Shown here: positions 24,301-34,198 of the stretch, piece after piece
Layout of the letters: the number at the start of each line of letters is the position of its first letter
How positions within the stretch are numbered: the first letter of the stretch is position 1
Source: Tulasnella sp. 424
Lineage: Eukaryota > Basidiomycota > Agaricomycetes > Cantharellales > Tulasnellaceae
Length of the DNA stretch: 64,000 bases
Direction: 5' to 3'
Assembly: GCA_019633425.1 (NCBI GenBank)
Contig: WSUB01000002.1
Span: 1-64,000 of the forward strand
The notes under the pieces: model-generated
Told to the model about the DNA's origin: nothing
The model's database searches: none
What the model saw: only the letters and a program-made list of their open reading frames with translations
Translations under genes and position numbers: made by a program

Positions 24301-25980
24301 TCCGAGTCTCTGGAACGCGTGGCTTCTGGGAGCCTCCGCTCGCAGTCCTCCCAAACTGCGTTACTTGCTCAAGCAAGGCACGACTTCCCAGAATACGAAA
24401 GGCCACCTTTGGATGTGGCCTCGTCTTCTGGGCATGGTCATCTCAACCCCGCGTTGATGCCGCTAGATCCTCCTCCAGTATCTTTGGATCAGATGAGCGT
24501 AGCTGCTGCGACTGGGCGAATGACGTCGGTCCATAACCAGGCGTTTGACACTCTGAGCCCGGAGGATGGGCAGGTGGTTCTGGAGCAACTGAAGCAGAGG
24601 AGCTCTCTCCGGATCCGGATTAGCCGTGCGTTTGGTGGCATCAATGGTAGTTCGAAAGACTCGGGTGCACCCAACGGTTCGGGTCATAGCGACGACAGCG
24701 GGAGAGATGGAAGGTCCGCCTCACCCCATGTCACCGCGGTTGGCAAATCACACAAGGACCATCATCATCACCACCACCATCATCATCATCATAGCGGACG
24801 TGACGATTCACACCATGGTCATGCTTCTGCGCCACACGAAGCAGCCTTTGAGCCACCTTGGATGCTAATGACTCCTATGTATGTGAAGGAGGCAGTCATC
24901 GCTGCAGAACGCTCGATGTACACCGGGTTTGCCTCACTGGGCTTGGCCGTACAGCCTAATAAGAAGAACAAACGTCAAGCTCCACCACCTTCGCCCATCA
25001 TAACCCCGGCTATGCGTCGCAACAGTGTGCTCGACTCTGTTCCGAACGAGGCGATGTGTATGGTCCTGCCGTTATGGGACTTGACGCTCGATTTGGAGGA
25101 GGACAAACGTAGACGACGCCAGATGGTGGACGATTTGGACCTTGACCTCGACGACCTTGAAGAGGAGGACGAAGATGAACAAGAGGAAGATGCCGTTGAC
25201 GAAATGCTGGTCGATGAGCCCGTGGACGCCGAAGCTTTGGAACGGAAGAGGCTGGCCCGGGAGCTAGCGAAGCGAAGAAAGCTCGTGCCGCCGCCACGTG
25301 TGGAACGGAAGTACCTGCTCGCATATTACGTTCCATTCGACGCGAAGCGGCAAAGTATGGGTGGCCCCTCCGCCCCTCCGCCTCCTATGCCAGCAGCCCC
25401 TTCAAATGACAATCGCACATCGAAGAAGCGTCCGCGTCAAGGTACAAACGCTGCAGCTTCCCGGCCGTCGCTCCAACGTAGGAACTCGGGGAGTTCCGCA
25501 ACGAAACCGCTACCAGTCAAGTCCTTCCGGGTCATCGCTCGTATTCTAACTCCAGCCGAGCTCCGAGACTCGGGTTTGAACCCCCCTCGGAATATCGTGG
25601 ACCCGAAACGGATGCAACAACAAACGACAACATCTTACATGCATTCCTCTCTCAACTACCACCGCATGGACCGTCGTCTGTCCTCATCTTCAATCTTCGG
25701 TGATGTGGTCCCGTCAGCTTTCAACGCCGTCATCGCGGTTTGCAATGATCGTCGCCGCGGTGTCGAATTTGTCCCGGAAGGTCTGGATTCCCTTGGCCTC
25801 TGCGGTGGCGAAACATTAGTAGGCCCGAACGGCGCCGTCGAGAAGCTCCCTCCTCTGTTCCCGCCTGCCCACATGGTGCCGGTGAAGGAACGTCTTACGC
25901 CTCCACTTAACCCGGTTGGGCGACAGATAGTCGAGATGATATGGGGGGGCTGTCTTGCCCTGACCGAACTGGGTATTTGA
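21325..25980 (+). CDS. Very large, mostly disordered protein, unassigned
   Basis: Four exons encode about 1,450 residues. The start is ATG 21325 (MLSTLYSTSAPSTDN). Introns at about 21536, 22599 and 23491 keep the frame (AM|SSRSSSRH, FRFG|GDEGLSAR, PPE|EPTDPTADF). The first 700 residues are Ser/Pro/Thr-rich. A more ordered block (23.68-23.95 kb) reads SFIRFVNKFDDEYGERRDRW and GDYWKCENMGRYWVGREP. There are two similar basic motifs, NRHHRAPAF and KKHNRAPAF, then a run of 12 His interrupted by none (24.76-24.79 kb), an acidic tract of Asp/Glu, a Lys/Arg run (ELAKRRKLVPPP), and a hydrophobic C-terminal segment. It ends CLALTELGI. I do not recognise the family. A nuclear or regulatory role is possible, given the charge blocks, but is only a guess. 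Confidence 0.8.
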
Positions 25981-26436
25981 AGATGCTCGGTGATCCCCCC
26001 TCAACCCCGTTCACGTCTTTCACGCTTCACAACGCATCAATATTCTCCAACGACGGAATCTTCATGTTTCACTGCACTGTTCTGTCATCTGTTTTCACAT
26101 TGTCATTTCCCCGCTTTCTAGCTGTTTCCATATCGGATCATGTTACCCGGACCCAATGTTTATCATCCTGTCGTAGGATTAGTATTCGTATACCTATTAC
26201 TTGCTGCTATGAATATACTGTGCCGAACATCTTCCTGTCGAGAGTGCATGCACACAGATTGCTAGTCCACCCTGCGGGCGCATTTGGGATCAGTATTCAA
26301 CGATAAGTACAGAGTAATAAGTCAGGATGTTCCAGGGCATAAAGTCATGTAGTGGATAGAGACAGGAGGACAACCCAATTTTGACCAAGAAACATACACG
26401 AAGAGCATAAAGTCAATACGAGCAAAGGTCCAACGG
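25981..26436. other. Convergent 3' flanks
   Basis: Between two convergent genes. The sequence is AT-richer than its neighbours and has no supported coding frame. Confidence 0.5.
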
Positions 26437-28939
26437 TTAGAACGCAGATAGTTCATCCTCCTCATCCGCGTCAACACCATCCCATTCGGGCTCGTGCTCC
26501 CGGGCACCCCTGACGTACGAGTAGTCCATCTGGACATCTTCCCGTTTGAGTGCCAGCTCATCGACGTCGCCGTCATCGTAGTCGGTTGGCTCGTGGGGGT
26601 CGTAGAAGTCTGTCAGACCATCGTCGTCGATAAACGTCTCTTCCGTGATAGCGTGTGCTTCACCATGGAATGTGACATCGTCTTCCTCGTCAGAATCCCC
26701 CGACTCACACCCGGAGGAGTCGGATGAGGAGTCGGATAGATCGAACTCATTCTCCAACTGCCACTCATCCAAGGTCTTTCGACGAACCCGAGCCAAGGTG
26801 TCGTCGAGGTCCATGAAGTTATTTGCGTTGTTGGCGAACCGAGTGTGGCGACTGCCTTTGATGTGCTGTGAAAGTCCAGTGATTGTTTAGCGACCTCTCG
26901 ATTCTGCAACTGGCAATTTCTTACCTTGGCGAAGTCTTCAAACTTGGCCCGGCAATTTTCACAATAACCTGGCTTTTTGGTCTCCTCCCTCGGTGGTAAC
27001 CTCATGGTGTTTGTGCTCTTGCTCTTCCGCAGAACGTGCGGCCGCACGACGGCATGATCTTTAGCCTTGGAGTCGGCTTCGATGAGTGCAACGTCGTTGT
27101 CCTTGCCATCAGCAACGACAGTCTGCTGGCGGCCGAAAGTCCTGTTCATCACTACCTGACGATGTAACGCCTTTCTCCCAGGGATAATATCTGCTTCTCC
27201 TCGTACTAGTCCAGTGGTGGAGGTAGTTGAAGCGATGTTGGAGGTGAGAATGGCACTGTTGCCGGAGGCAGCAACATAGCCTTGTGATGGAAGTCCAGAG
27301 GCGAGAGAAACGGAACCGAACGAGGGACGAGATGCTCCCGAGTTATACTTCGATGGTGCGAACGATCCAGAACCAGTCCCCGTCGCATCCGGTCGGAGGA
27401 ATGATGATGGCGGCCGTAGCAAGTTCTCCCCAGAAATGGACGCTCGCTTCCGGTTGAGTCCGTGGAGAGAAACGGCCTTGCGTAGGTCAGGTTTCCTAGA
27501 GGCCCCGACATTCGTCTCGCTTGGTTTTCTCGCTGGCGCTTGATCCATTTCCGGCTTCCACCCAAACACAGGAGCACGACCCCGGTTTGTATATCCTGTC
27601 CCGTCGAGGTTCAACACCGGCCAAGTTGGCTTGTCTCCCTTCTTCCAGCGTCCGTAGTCTTTGACAGCGACGGGAGCATACGCCTCGTCACAATCTTGCA
27701 CCAGGAGGAAATAGCTGTGCTTAGGGAAGTATGCATAGTCGGGCCGTTTAGCTTTCGGGTCTCGCTCGTTCGTGATGCCCGCTTGCTTTTCCGCTTGAAG
27801 AAGGTGAGAAAGGGTGACATTTGACCGATCGGCGGTGTTGAGGCTTTGGAGGCTTTTTGGACGTGCCGTCGTCGCGGTCGGTCGCTTCCTGGCTTCAGTC
27901 TTGGGAGGTGGTGATAGCAAGCGGCTAAGCATCGATTCCAGCTCTTTGCATGGAAATTAGTCGTGAGATGGGATGGCTAATTGACAAATACCCACTGGCC
28001 GGGTCCCATAGCTTAATCGAAAGTTGGATGGCTTTGAGAACCAACGGGTCGTAGGTTGGAGAAGGCGTAGCGGTTTCGGCAATCAGGGACCTAAACGTTG
28101 AGGGATATGTCAGAGGATTGGCGAGCGAACGCTTAGAGAGACCATACGCTTTGCGAGGTGATTTCAACTGGATGGGGCTCTTTAAAGATGCCGAGGATGA
28201 TTTGCCAGACCTGTTCTGAGATACATTCTCCTTGTTCTTATCAAGGCCTTCAGCGTGGTCTGGAGTCGGGCGAGCACGGTTGGAGATGAGGTGAGTGACG
28301 TTCCCTGAGAAGAAGTCCTCAACTCGCTGAAAAGAACGTCATCAATCACACAAGGTTCACACCCCGAAGGTAGTAAACGGTAATACGTACACCACCCAGA
28401 GATTTAACCTTTGCGGAGAGTTCCTTCTTGAGACCAGCATCCAGTCCATGAAAGTAGAAACGGAAATTGGGGAAGGCTTTGGTGTATTTCTCCTTGAAAT
28501 TGGTGATTTCCCGTTCTCGCTGGATGCGTTCTTCTTTTGTGTATTTTCGCTTGGCATCTTTGCTGGCTGAAGGCGCATTGTCGACATGGATCATCGGAGG
28601 ACTGGGGAGGAGAGTTCTGGCCTCTCGGCTTTGGGCCTTAGTCGGCGTTGCAATCACACCACGTTGAAGACGGCATCGCTTGGGTGTCACAGCGGTAGCA
28701 GCAACGTCCCCATCGTCCTCCCTACTTCGTTTCGAGCTTCCTGAGTGTGGTTGAGAACTAGGAGCTGTCGACCGACTCGCTGATTGGACGTTTGCCGTGG
28801 CTGAGGCCACATGTCGACGTCGCTTGTTCGCAGTTGGAGACATCAAGTCAATGGCGAGAGTGGTTGGAGGAGGGTGAGCTGGACAGAGCGGCTGCCTGTC
28901 GTGAAGCGGCTGTCTTCGTGGTGTCGCTACAACAGACAT
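26437..28939 (-). CDS. DBF4: Dbf4/Dfp1, regulatory subunit of the Cdc7 kinase
   Basis: About 720 residues in several exons. The three Dbf4 motifs are in order. Motif N (BRCT-like) reads KAFPNFRFYFHGLDAGLKKE, KVKSLGG, then RVEDFFSGNVTHLIS. Motif M reads RPDYAYFPKHSYFLLVQD, AVKDYGRW and RAPVFGW. Motif C is the Dbf4 zinc finger PGYCENCRAKFEDFAK|HIKGSRHTRFA, with Cys-x2-Cys and His-x5-His, split by an intron at about 26.87-26.92 kb. The start MSVVATPRRQPLHDRQP at 28939 is an ATG. The acidic C-terminus ends DADEEDELSAF. Dbf4 activates Cdc7, which phosphorylates MCM2-7 to fire replication origins. The N-terminus is Arg/Ser-rich and nuclear in character. All hallmark residues are seen. Confidence 0.92.
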
Positions 28940-30891
28940 TGTCGATGGGCTGAGCGGACTCGGAGAGGAGAAGGACGGGCAAGGTTGTTGTTTGCTTGTC
29001 TACCTTTGTGTGTTTGTTTTCTCGACCAAACGCGGTCACGTGCTTTGCAAAATAAGGACGCGACCACGTTCCCACCCCAAGTGACCGTATTCAAGGCCTC
29101 TTCGAGAGTCGACGCGCACAGGGGGCCCCTCGTATCTAGAGCTTTGCTCATGTGCTTTGAAGTGTGCAAGTCCTGGGTCATGGTTTCGATTGGGATCCAC
29201 TGTAGGCCTTCTTTGGGCCTCTTGCTCGGTTCTCCTCCAATCATCCGCATACGCCGCGGTCTCACTTGATCAAGTCGACGGCGTGGTGTAAACTCTGCGC
29301 AATTGGGGTATATAGCAAGACTAATGAGAAGTCGAGCGCTTTACCTCCGAATGACCAGACCCCGATCGCTCTTAGGCCGTGCTACACAACACAATCAAGG
29401 CATGAAATGCACTCCAGACTGGTTCAGTTGCCACACACCCTCTGATTTCGGATATGAAGAAGACCGTGAAATGCTAATAGTACGCCACTGGCTTTACTTA
29501 GAGACCATTGGGAAACGACGGCGACCTTTCCTCCGTCTTCAGTGACATCGTCCCGGCGATTTTAAACCTCCGCCAGCTCCGACTGCCCTGATTGAAAGCG
29601 GCTTGGCTTTGTTGCACAGAGGGGCAGCGGCGGGTGAAAGGCTCAACGGCGGATGACATCCAAGACTACAAACCCTATGTCCCTGACGACGATGAACTAC
29701 TGGGCATGCGGTTTTGGCTCCACAGAAGCGAGACGCAGTCTTATATTGTCCAAATATGACGCCCCAAAAAGTAGCTTAAGGTATGGCAAGCTTCGCTTAC
29801 AGTCGGCCGTCGAATGAACCTTTAATTCGCCACGAATTTCCCTCTGATGATGCCCGACTTCTCCAGAAGGCAACAACAAGCCTGGTATCTATGTATGCGC
29901 GTGAGAATAGTATCAAACTACAACCTGTAAGTTGCTACTGGCTCGGCGGGTGTCGTTGGTTCCTGATCCCGCGTTTTTTTGACTGGCTCGTCTCCCAGAT
30001 TCCGGATTCGGTCACATTAAGCGCGTCCCACGATGATCGAAACTAACCATTCAGGTCTCCCTGACGGAAGGCATGCCGTATGGAACCGCATTAGCGGTAT
30101 GCCGACAGGAGCAAGGTGTAACCGAAATTCCCTGGCCCCGTCGAGTATGCAATCTGACATAGTTCCGTTCTAATCTGGAGATCTCTCTCCTCGATCTGCC
30201 ACCGTGCTCACGGTGGCGAATGTACGGGTATCTTGCTATATAACTACGGTGAGCACGACCAGCTCAGTGTTCAGCATCCCACTTCTCTGACATTCCTTGG
30301 GACTGAGCCCTTTCCTCCCTCGCCTCTATCCGTTCTTCTGCTACCATGCTACTCATAGCTTGACGTATCATCTGTCAAGCAAGTAGGTTGGTGGGCTGAA
30401 GAATGGAAGGGGTCGGGGGACAGCAGGACAGGTCTACCAAGCTTCGGCGTGCTCGAGCATCTTAGATACTCTGCCGCCGATACAGAATGTCAGCGTTCCC
30501 CAGCTCGTACTTTCTAGAGTCCGCGAAACTCTCACTCTTCGTCATTACCTCTTCAAACCTTGACTCCATTCACTACTTCACTTCAGACTGGACTGGGACC
30601 TACTGGAGGTCTTCCTTCATTTGTCTGCAACCGCCAAGGCATCACCCAACACAATGGCTCATTGACTGGGGTAAGGAACACTGAATGACGGCATATTCCG
30701 GCTTCCCATCTCGCGATGATCGACAGTACCGCCGGGTGCGCCTCCCGGTCGAGAGATATCCTCGGTGCTGAACAATGGAGATCTCGCGAATCTACATCGA
30801 TCGTGCCTAAATCAGGGCCCTCGAACTATACCCATCACGTTGTATTCGACGAAAGAAGACAGCGCTCCTAGCCTGGGATAAACTACATACT
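28940..30891. other. Gene-free stretch of about 2 kb with promoter-like palindrome
   Basis: No recognisable gene. Plus-strand ORF 30487-30684 (65 codons, real ATG) lies downstream of a perfect palindrome and a TATATAA, so a small transcript is possible. ATG near 30344 follows a pyrimidine-rich leader but stops after five codons. Other frames look random. Confidence 0.4.
30198..30217. repeat. Perfect inverted repeat, 9-bp arms
   Basis: gccaccgtg-ct-cacggtggc is a near-continuous palindrome of 20 bases. A half copy in the same family (acggtgagcac) recurs at 30246-30256, on the other side of a TATATAA at 30237-30243. The arrangement resembles a dimeric-regulator site around a core promoter, but a DNA hairpin is equally possible. 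Confidence 0.5.
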
Positions 30892-33159
30892 TCAGGCCAA
30901 CGTGCCCATTGGATCCCATGGCGCATAAAGCCTTGGGTTGCCAGCGTCCAATATCTTGACGTGCTCGGGTTTGGCAAGCTTTCGAGGAATTACGACTTGG
31001 TAGACGAATCTATACGGAGGGAAACGAGGGAGGGCAATCAGCAACGGGTGGCAACAGTTCATTTGCTTCCGTCTTCGGCGGAGGATCGGCGGCGATTCGA
31101 GGAATCGACCGGGGTATTGGGTGGCAAGGAGGTGGCACTTACTCATCGAACCACTTATCTGACATTACGAAGTATCCCTTGTCGCCCACCAGTCCCCACG
31201 AGTTCTCAACGCGGTAACGGACGGGCTTGCCCTCCTTGTCGAGGTGGACTGCTGTAATCACCATCGCGTGTGTCATGGAACTTTCCCCAGTTTGGAGACG
31301 CTGAGCCTTCGTAAGCTTCACGGTGATGTTGAAGGCACTCTAGAGAATGAAGTGGCGTAAGCGGAAAGGTCCCCGTCGACACGTGAGAGCCAGAGAAACC
31401 GAAGCAACGTGAACTTACTTCATACTCATACAAGGCAGTGTCCATGATCCCCAGCCCACTATGAGAGAATTGTCCGACATCACAGCCGAAAAAGACGGGG
31501 TGACCTGCTTTGATGCTCTGCGGAACACGATCAGCGTGCAAGCCCAGCGGATGCCGGACCGGCCGAACTTACTATAACGGTGGCTTTCTTTAATTCCTCT
31601 GAGGAGGTGTTTACATCTAAGTTATCCTTCAGCGGCGGGTATCTTCGAACATGAGGGCCATATCAACATACAAAGCACGGGACGTCCACCCCAGACGTTG
31701 TTGAGCTTGTCCACCGTGAACAGAGTCTCGTATGGGTTTCGAGGGTCGTTGACGAGTGAGAACGAATCCGAAAGCTACGAAGGGGCGAGCGTGCCAGTCA
31801 GTCAAGTCTCAAATCAAGTGGTCGAAGGCAAGGCGGGGGCTGTACGGACCGAATACTTCTCGTTGGCGCATTTCTTGTAAAATTCCAAGGGGGTGCCAGA
31901 GTACGAGTTGAATTTTCCATCGACATCGTAGTATTCGAAGGTAAACTTATCGGTGGGTTTAGGGGGGACACCCAGGGTGATGCACAAGATGCGATATATC
32001 TCGGCCAAATAGGCTTCCTTCTGCTTGCGGGCCGCAGCAAGAATACGAGCCTTTGGAAGCAAATGCAATGCAGTTAGGTCTATAAATTTGAATTGCTGAG
32101 CGAGTAGGTCCTACAGTTCGGTGCTCTTCGTCGACGTCTTGGAGTTGCTCGCGAAGTTCGGAGACTAGGGCGCGCAGCGCTAAGGAGAACTCTCGGAGCC
32201 GGTTGGTGATAAGCTTGTCCATCTTGTTTGAATAGGATGAGGAGTAAGACTCCGGGAATATGGCCTGAGGGACAACCCCGTAGCGCTAGTGGGCATCCAT
32301 CAGGAAAGCGGGGTTAGCGTATGGCGCGAAAAAAAAAAAAAGCCGGCGCGGATCACAAAGGGACGACATCTCTGAGTGAAAACGGGAGGCCACGTACCTC
32401 GATCAGATTTACGGCCATATCTAGCTGCCCTCCGTCCCCGACTGGGTCCGAGTTCAAATGAGTAATAAGTCGGCTATCCAGGGGGAGGTCGGCATGCTTG
32501 ATCGACAGTTCAAGGAAGTGATTGGACTTTTCGATCTTGTCATAGAAGAAAAGGTAGCTCTGCGCGCAGGCGAGGACAGTTCGGGTGTCATTTCGAGTTC
32601 CGGAACGATATTTAGGCGTATTATCCCACCTGAGAAAGTTGGAAGTCCTTGATCTTGAGCTTCTGCGCAGCATCATATCGAATGACGTTAGTCGAAGCGA
32701 ATAGCCAGCACCGACCGCTGCTCAATTGATTCGTGATTGGAGAGGCCTCGTAGTCTAGCTTCAAGTTGAAAACGTGGGTATCTGCAACTTTGGCGGCCCT
32801 AGATAGGAGGGCAGTGGACATGTCCACATGGTCCAGCACGGCTCGCGATACCGATGTTTTTGAGTCCTGAACGGTTTTGCGGCGGGTGAGGAGGAAAAGT
32901 TGATTGTTCGTTCAGTGTATATATCTGTGTGTGTATCCCCATTGGGGTCCATCCGACTTACCTTGATTGCGTCTTCTTCCCACTGCTTCAGCTCTTGATA
33001 ATTGACCGTTCCGTCAGCAGACGCGGGCTCGGTGTCATCGGAGACGGAAAACCGTTCCAACGCGCGGGTGAGGGTGGCTTGCCCCTCCTGAAGAGCGACT
33101 TTCTCGTCAACGGTTTGAATAGGAGTAAGGTCGGCTTGCTTAGACTGCTGAGCTCCCAT
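30892..33159 (-). CDS. LAP3: Bleomycin hydrolase (Gal6/Lap3), cysteine aminopeptidase
   Basis: Many exons, about 500 residues. It begins MGAQQSKQADLTPIQTV, then the papain-like core: NQLSSGRCWLFASTNVIR (catalytic Cys), LFFYDKIEKSNHFLE, DGGQLDMAVNLIE, YGVVPQAIFPESYSSS, KPTDKFTFEYYD, VFFGCDVGQFS, THAMVITAVHLD (catalytic His) and RYRVENSWG (catalytic Asn). The C-terminus is YAPWDPMGTLA. The Cys/His/Asn triad is intact. The family forms hexameric barrels in which the C-terminal tail lies in the active site and is trimmed by one residue. It clears peptides and hydrolyses homocysteine thiolactone and bleomycin. The N-terminal MGxxxSK is a classical N-myristoylation sequence, which would put part of the enzyme on membranes. 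A run of 14 A lies in an intron near 32330. Confidence 0.93.
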
Positions 33160-33322
33160 ATTGTATAATCAAGCTGAGAGTAGATACAGAGAGATCGATA
33201 GAGAGAAATACGAGGGGTTGTAGATGAGAGGCGTGGACGTGGCTTATATGTTCCGTTCCGTATGGTGATAACGGCAACTGAATCCCGACGCCACAAACAA
33301 CAAACAAAGAGTCTCGCAGCGC

Positions 33323-34094
33323 CTAAATACCAGCAGATCCGGCTTGAAGAGTGTGTTTGAGATAGATGGCTTCGATCTTGAGAAGTGCTTGGTAAACCTC
33401 CGGATACGCTTCTTGGATTTCCTTTGCTTGCTTGAGCTCTTCTTCCAGTGACCTGAGCTTTGCCTCCATCTGATCCTTCAAAGCCTGAGTGTCGGCATCC
33501 CTTGCCGCTATTTCGGCGTCTTTCGCCGCAACTTCGTCTCGAAGCGAGGCAATAATTTCGGAAGCGGCGTTCAGCCTGCTTTCCAAATTAGTATTTTCTG
33601 AAGCCTTGAGGGCCAAAATCTCCTCCAGCTCAATAATGCGTTGGTTGGCTTGGTCACGCTCTCTGGCGCGTATGCGCCGTTCGTCCTCCAGGCTGGCCTC
33701 AGATTTGCGGAGCTTCTTAAACACAGAGGTTTGAAGCTGAATCAATTTGAGCGCTTCATCTTCGGGCTCATCATTTGAAGAGGTTTGCCTTTGAAGCGAG
33801 ACGTCAGGAGGCAGGATGGGCTCCGGTGTTTGGTACGGTAGGGCGTCATTCCTAGCGGGCAAGAGGCGTAACATTAAGCCGTAGACAACCTCTTCCCGGT
33901 ATTGAGCAACCTTACGTGAGGTTCAGCGAAAACACTGTTTCCTCATCTTGCGAAAATTGCTTCTTTGAGCTACCACTTTTTGCGACCGCCACCACTCAAT
34001 CACGGGAATAGACAGGAAAAGGAAGGATCGTGAAATACCTGCGAGACGTTTCATGGGATCCGCTTACTTCAAACATCGTTTCGTCTAGATCCAT
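33323..34094 (-). CDS. Small coiled-coil protein, unassigned
   Basis: Three exons, about 200 residues. Exon 1 (34094) is MDLDETMFE, followed by a GTAAGC donor. Exon 2 is EETVFSLNLT-like. Exon 3 starts after an intron ending at about 33858 and reads NDALPYQTPEPILPPDV. From about residue 60 the protein is a long coiled coil (KLIQLQTSVFKKLRKSEASL, ERRIRARERDQANQRIIELE, EILALKASENTNLESRLNAA, SLRDEVAAKDAEIAARDAD). It ends YPEVYQALLKIEAIYLKH and a Gly-rich tail. If exon 2 is wrong, the ATG at 33874 gives an alternative start. The family is not recognised. It shares only 105 bases with the SCYL1 start, so the two genes likely have a common bidirectional promoter. The coiled coil suggests a complex or cytoskeletal subunit. 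Confidence 0.7.
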
Positions 34095-34198
34095 GGGTGC
34101 GTGTGTTCGCCGTTGACAAAGTAGCTGTGATCGTTGGCGGGTCAGCTTGATGAGGAAATCTAGGCACAGTCACGTGGCTCCTCCGTAACCTCTCCCCA
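34095..34198. promoter_or_regulatory. Compact bidirectional promoter
   Basis: Only 104 bases separate the ATG of the coiled-coil gene (minus) and that of the SCYL1/Cex1 gene (plus). No TATA box is seen. Confidence 0.55.

Noticed and set aside
30487..30684. 65-codon plus-strand ORF as a gene
   Set aside because: It has a real ATG and lies downstream of the palindrome, but there is no domain, no splice pattern and no CAAX end that would mark a pheromone precursor. Kept only as a candidate in the finding.
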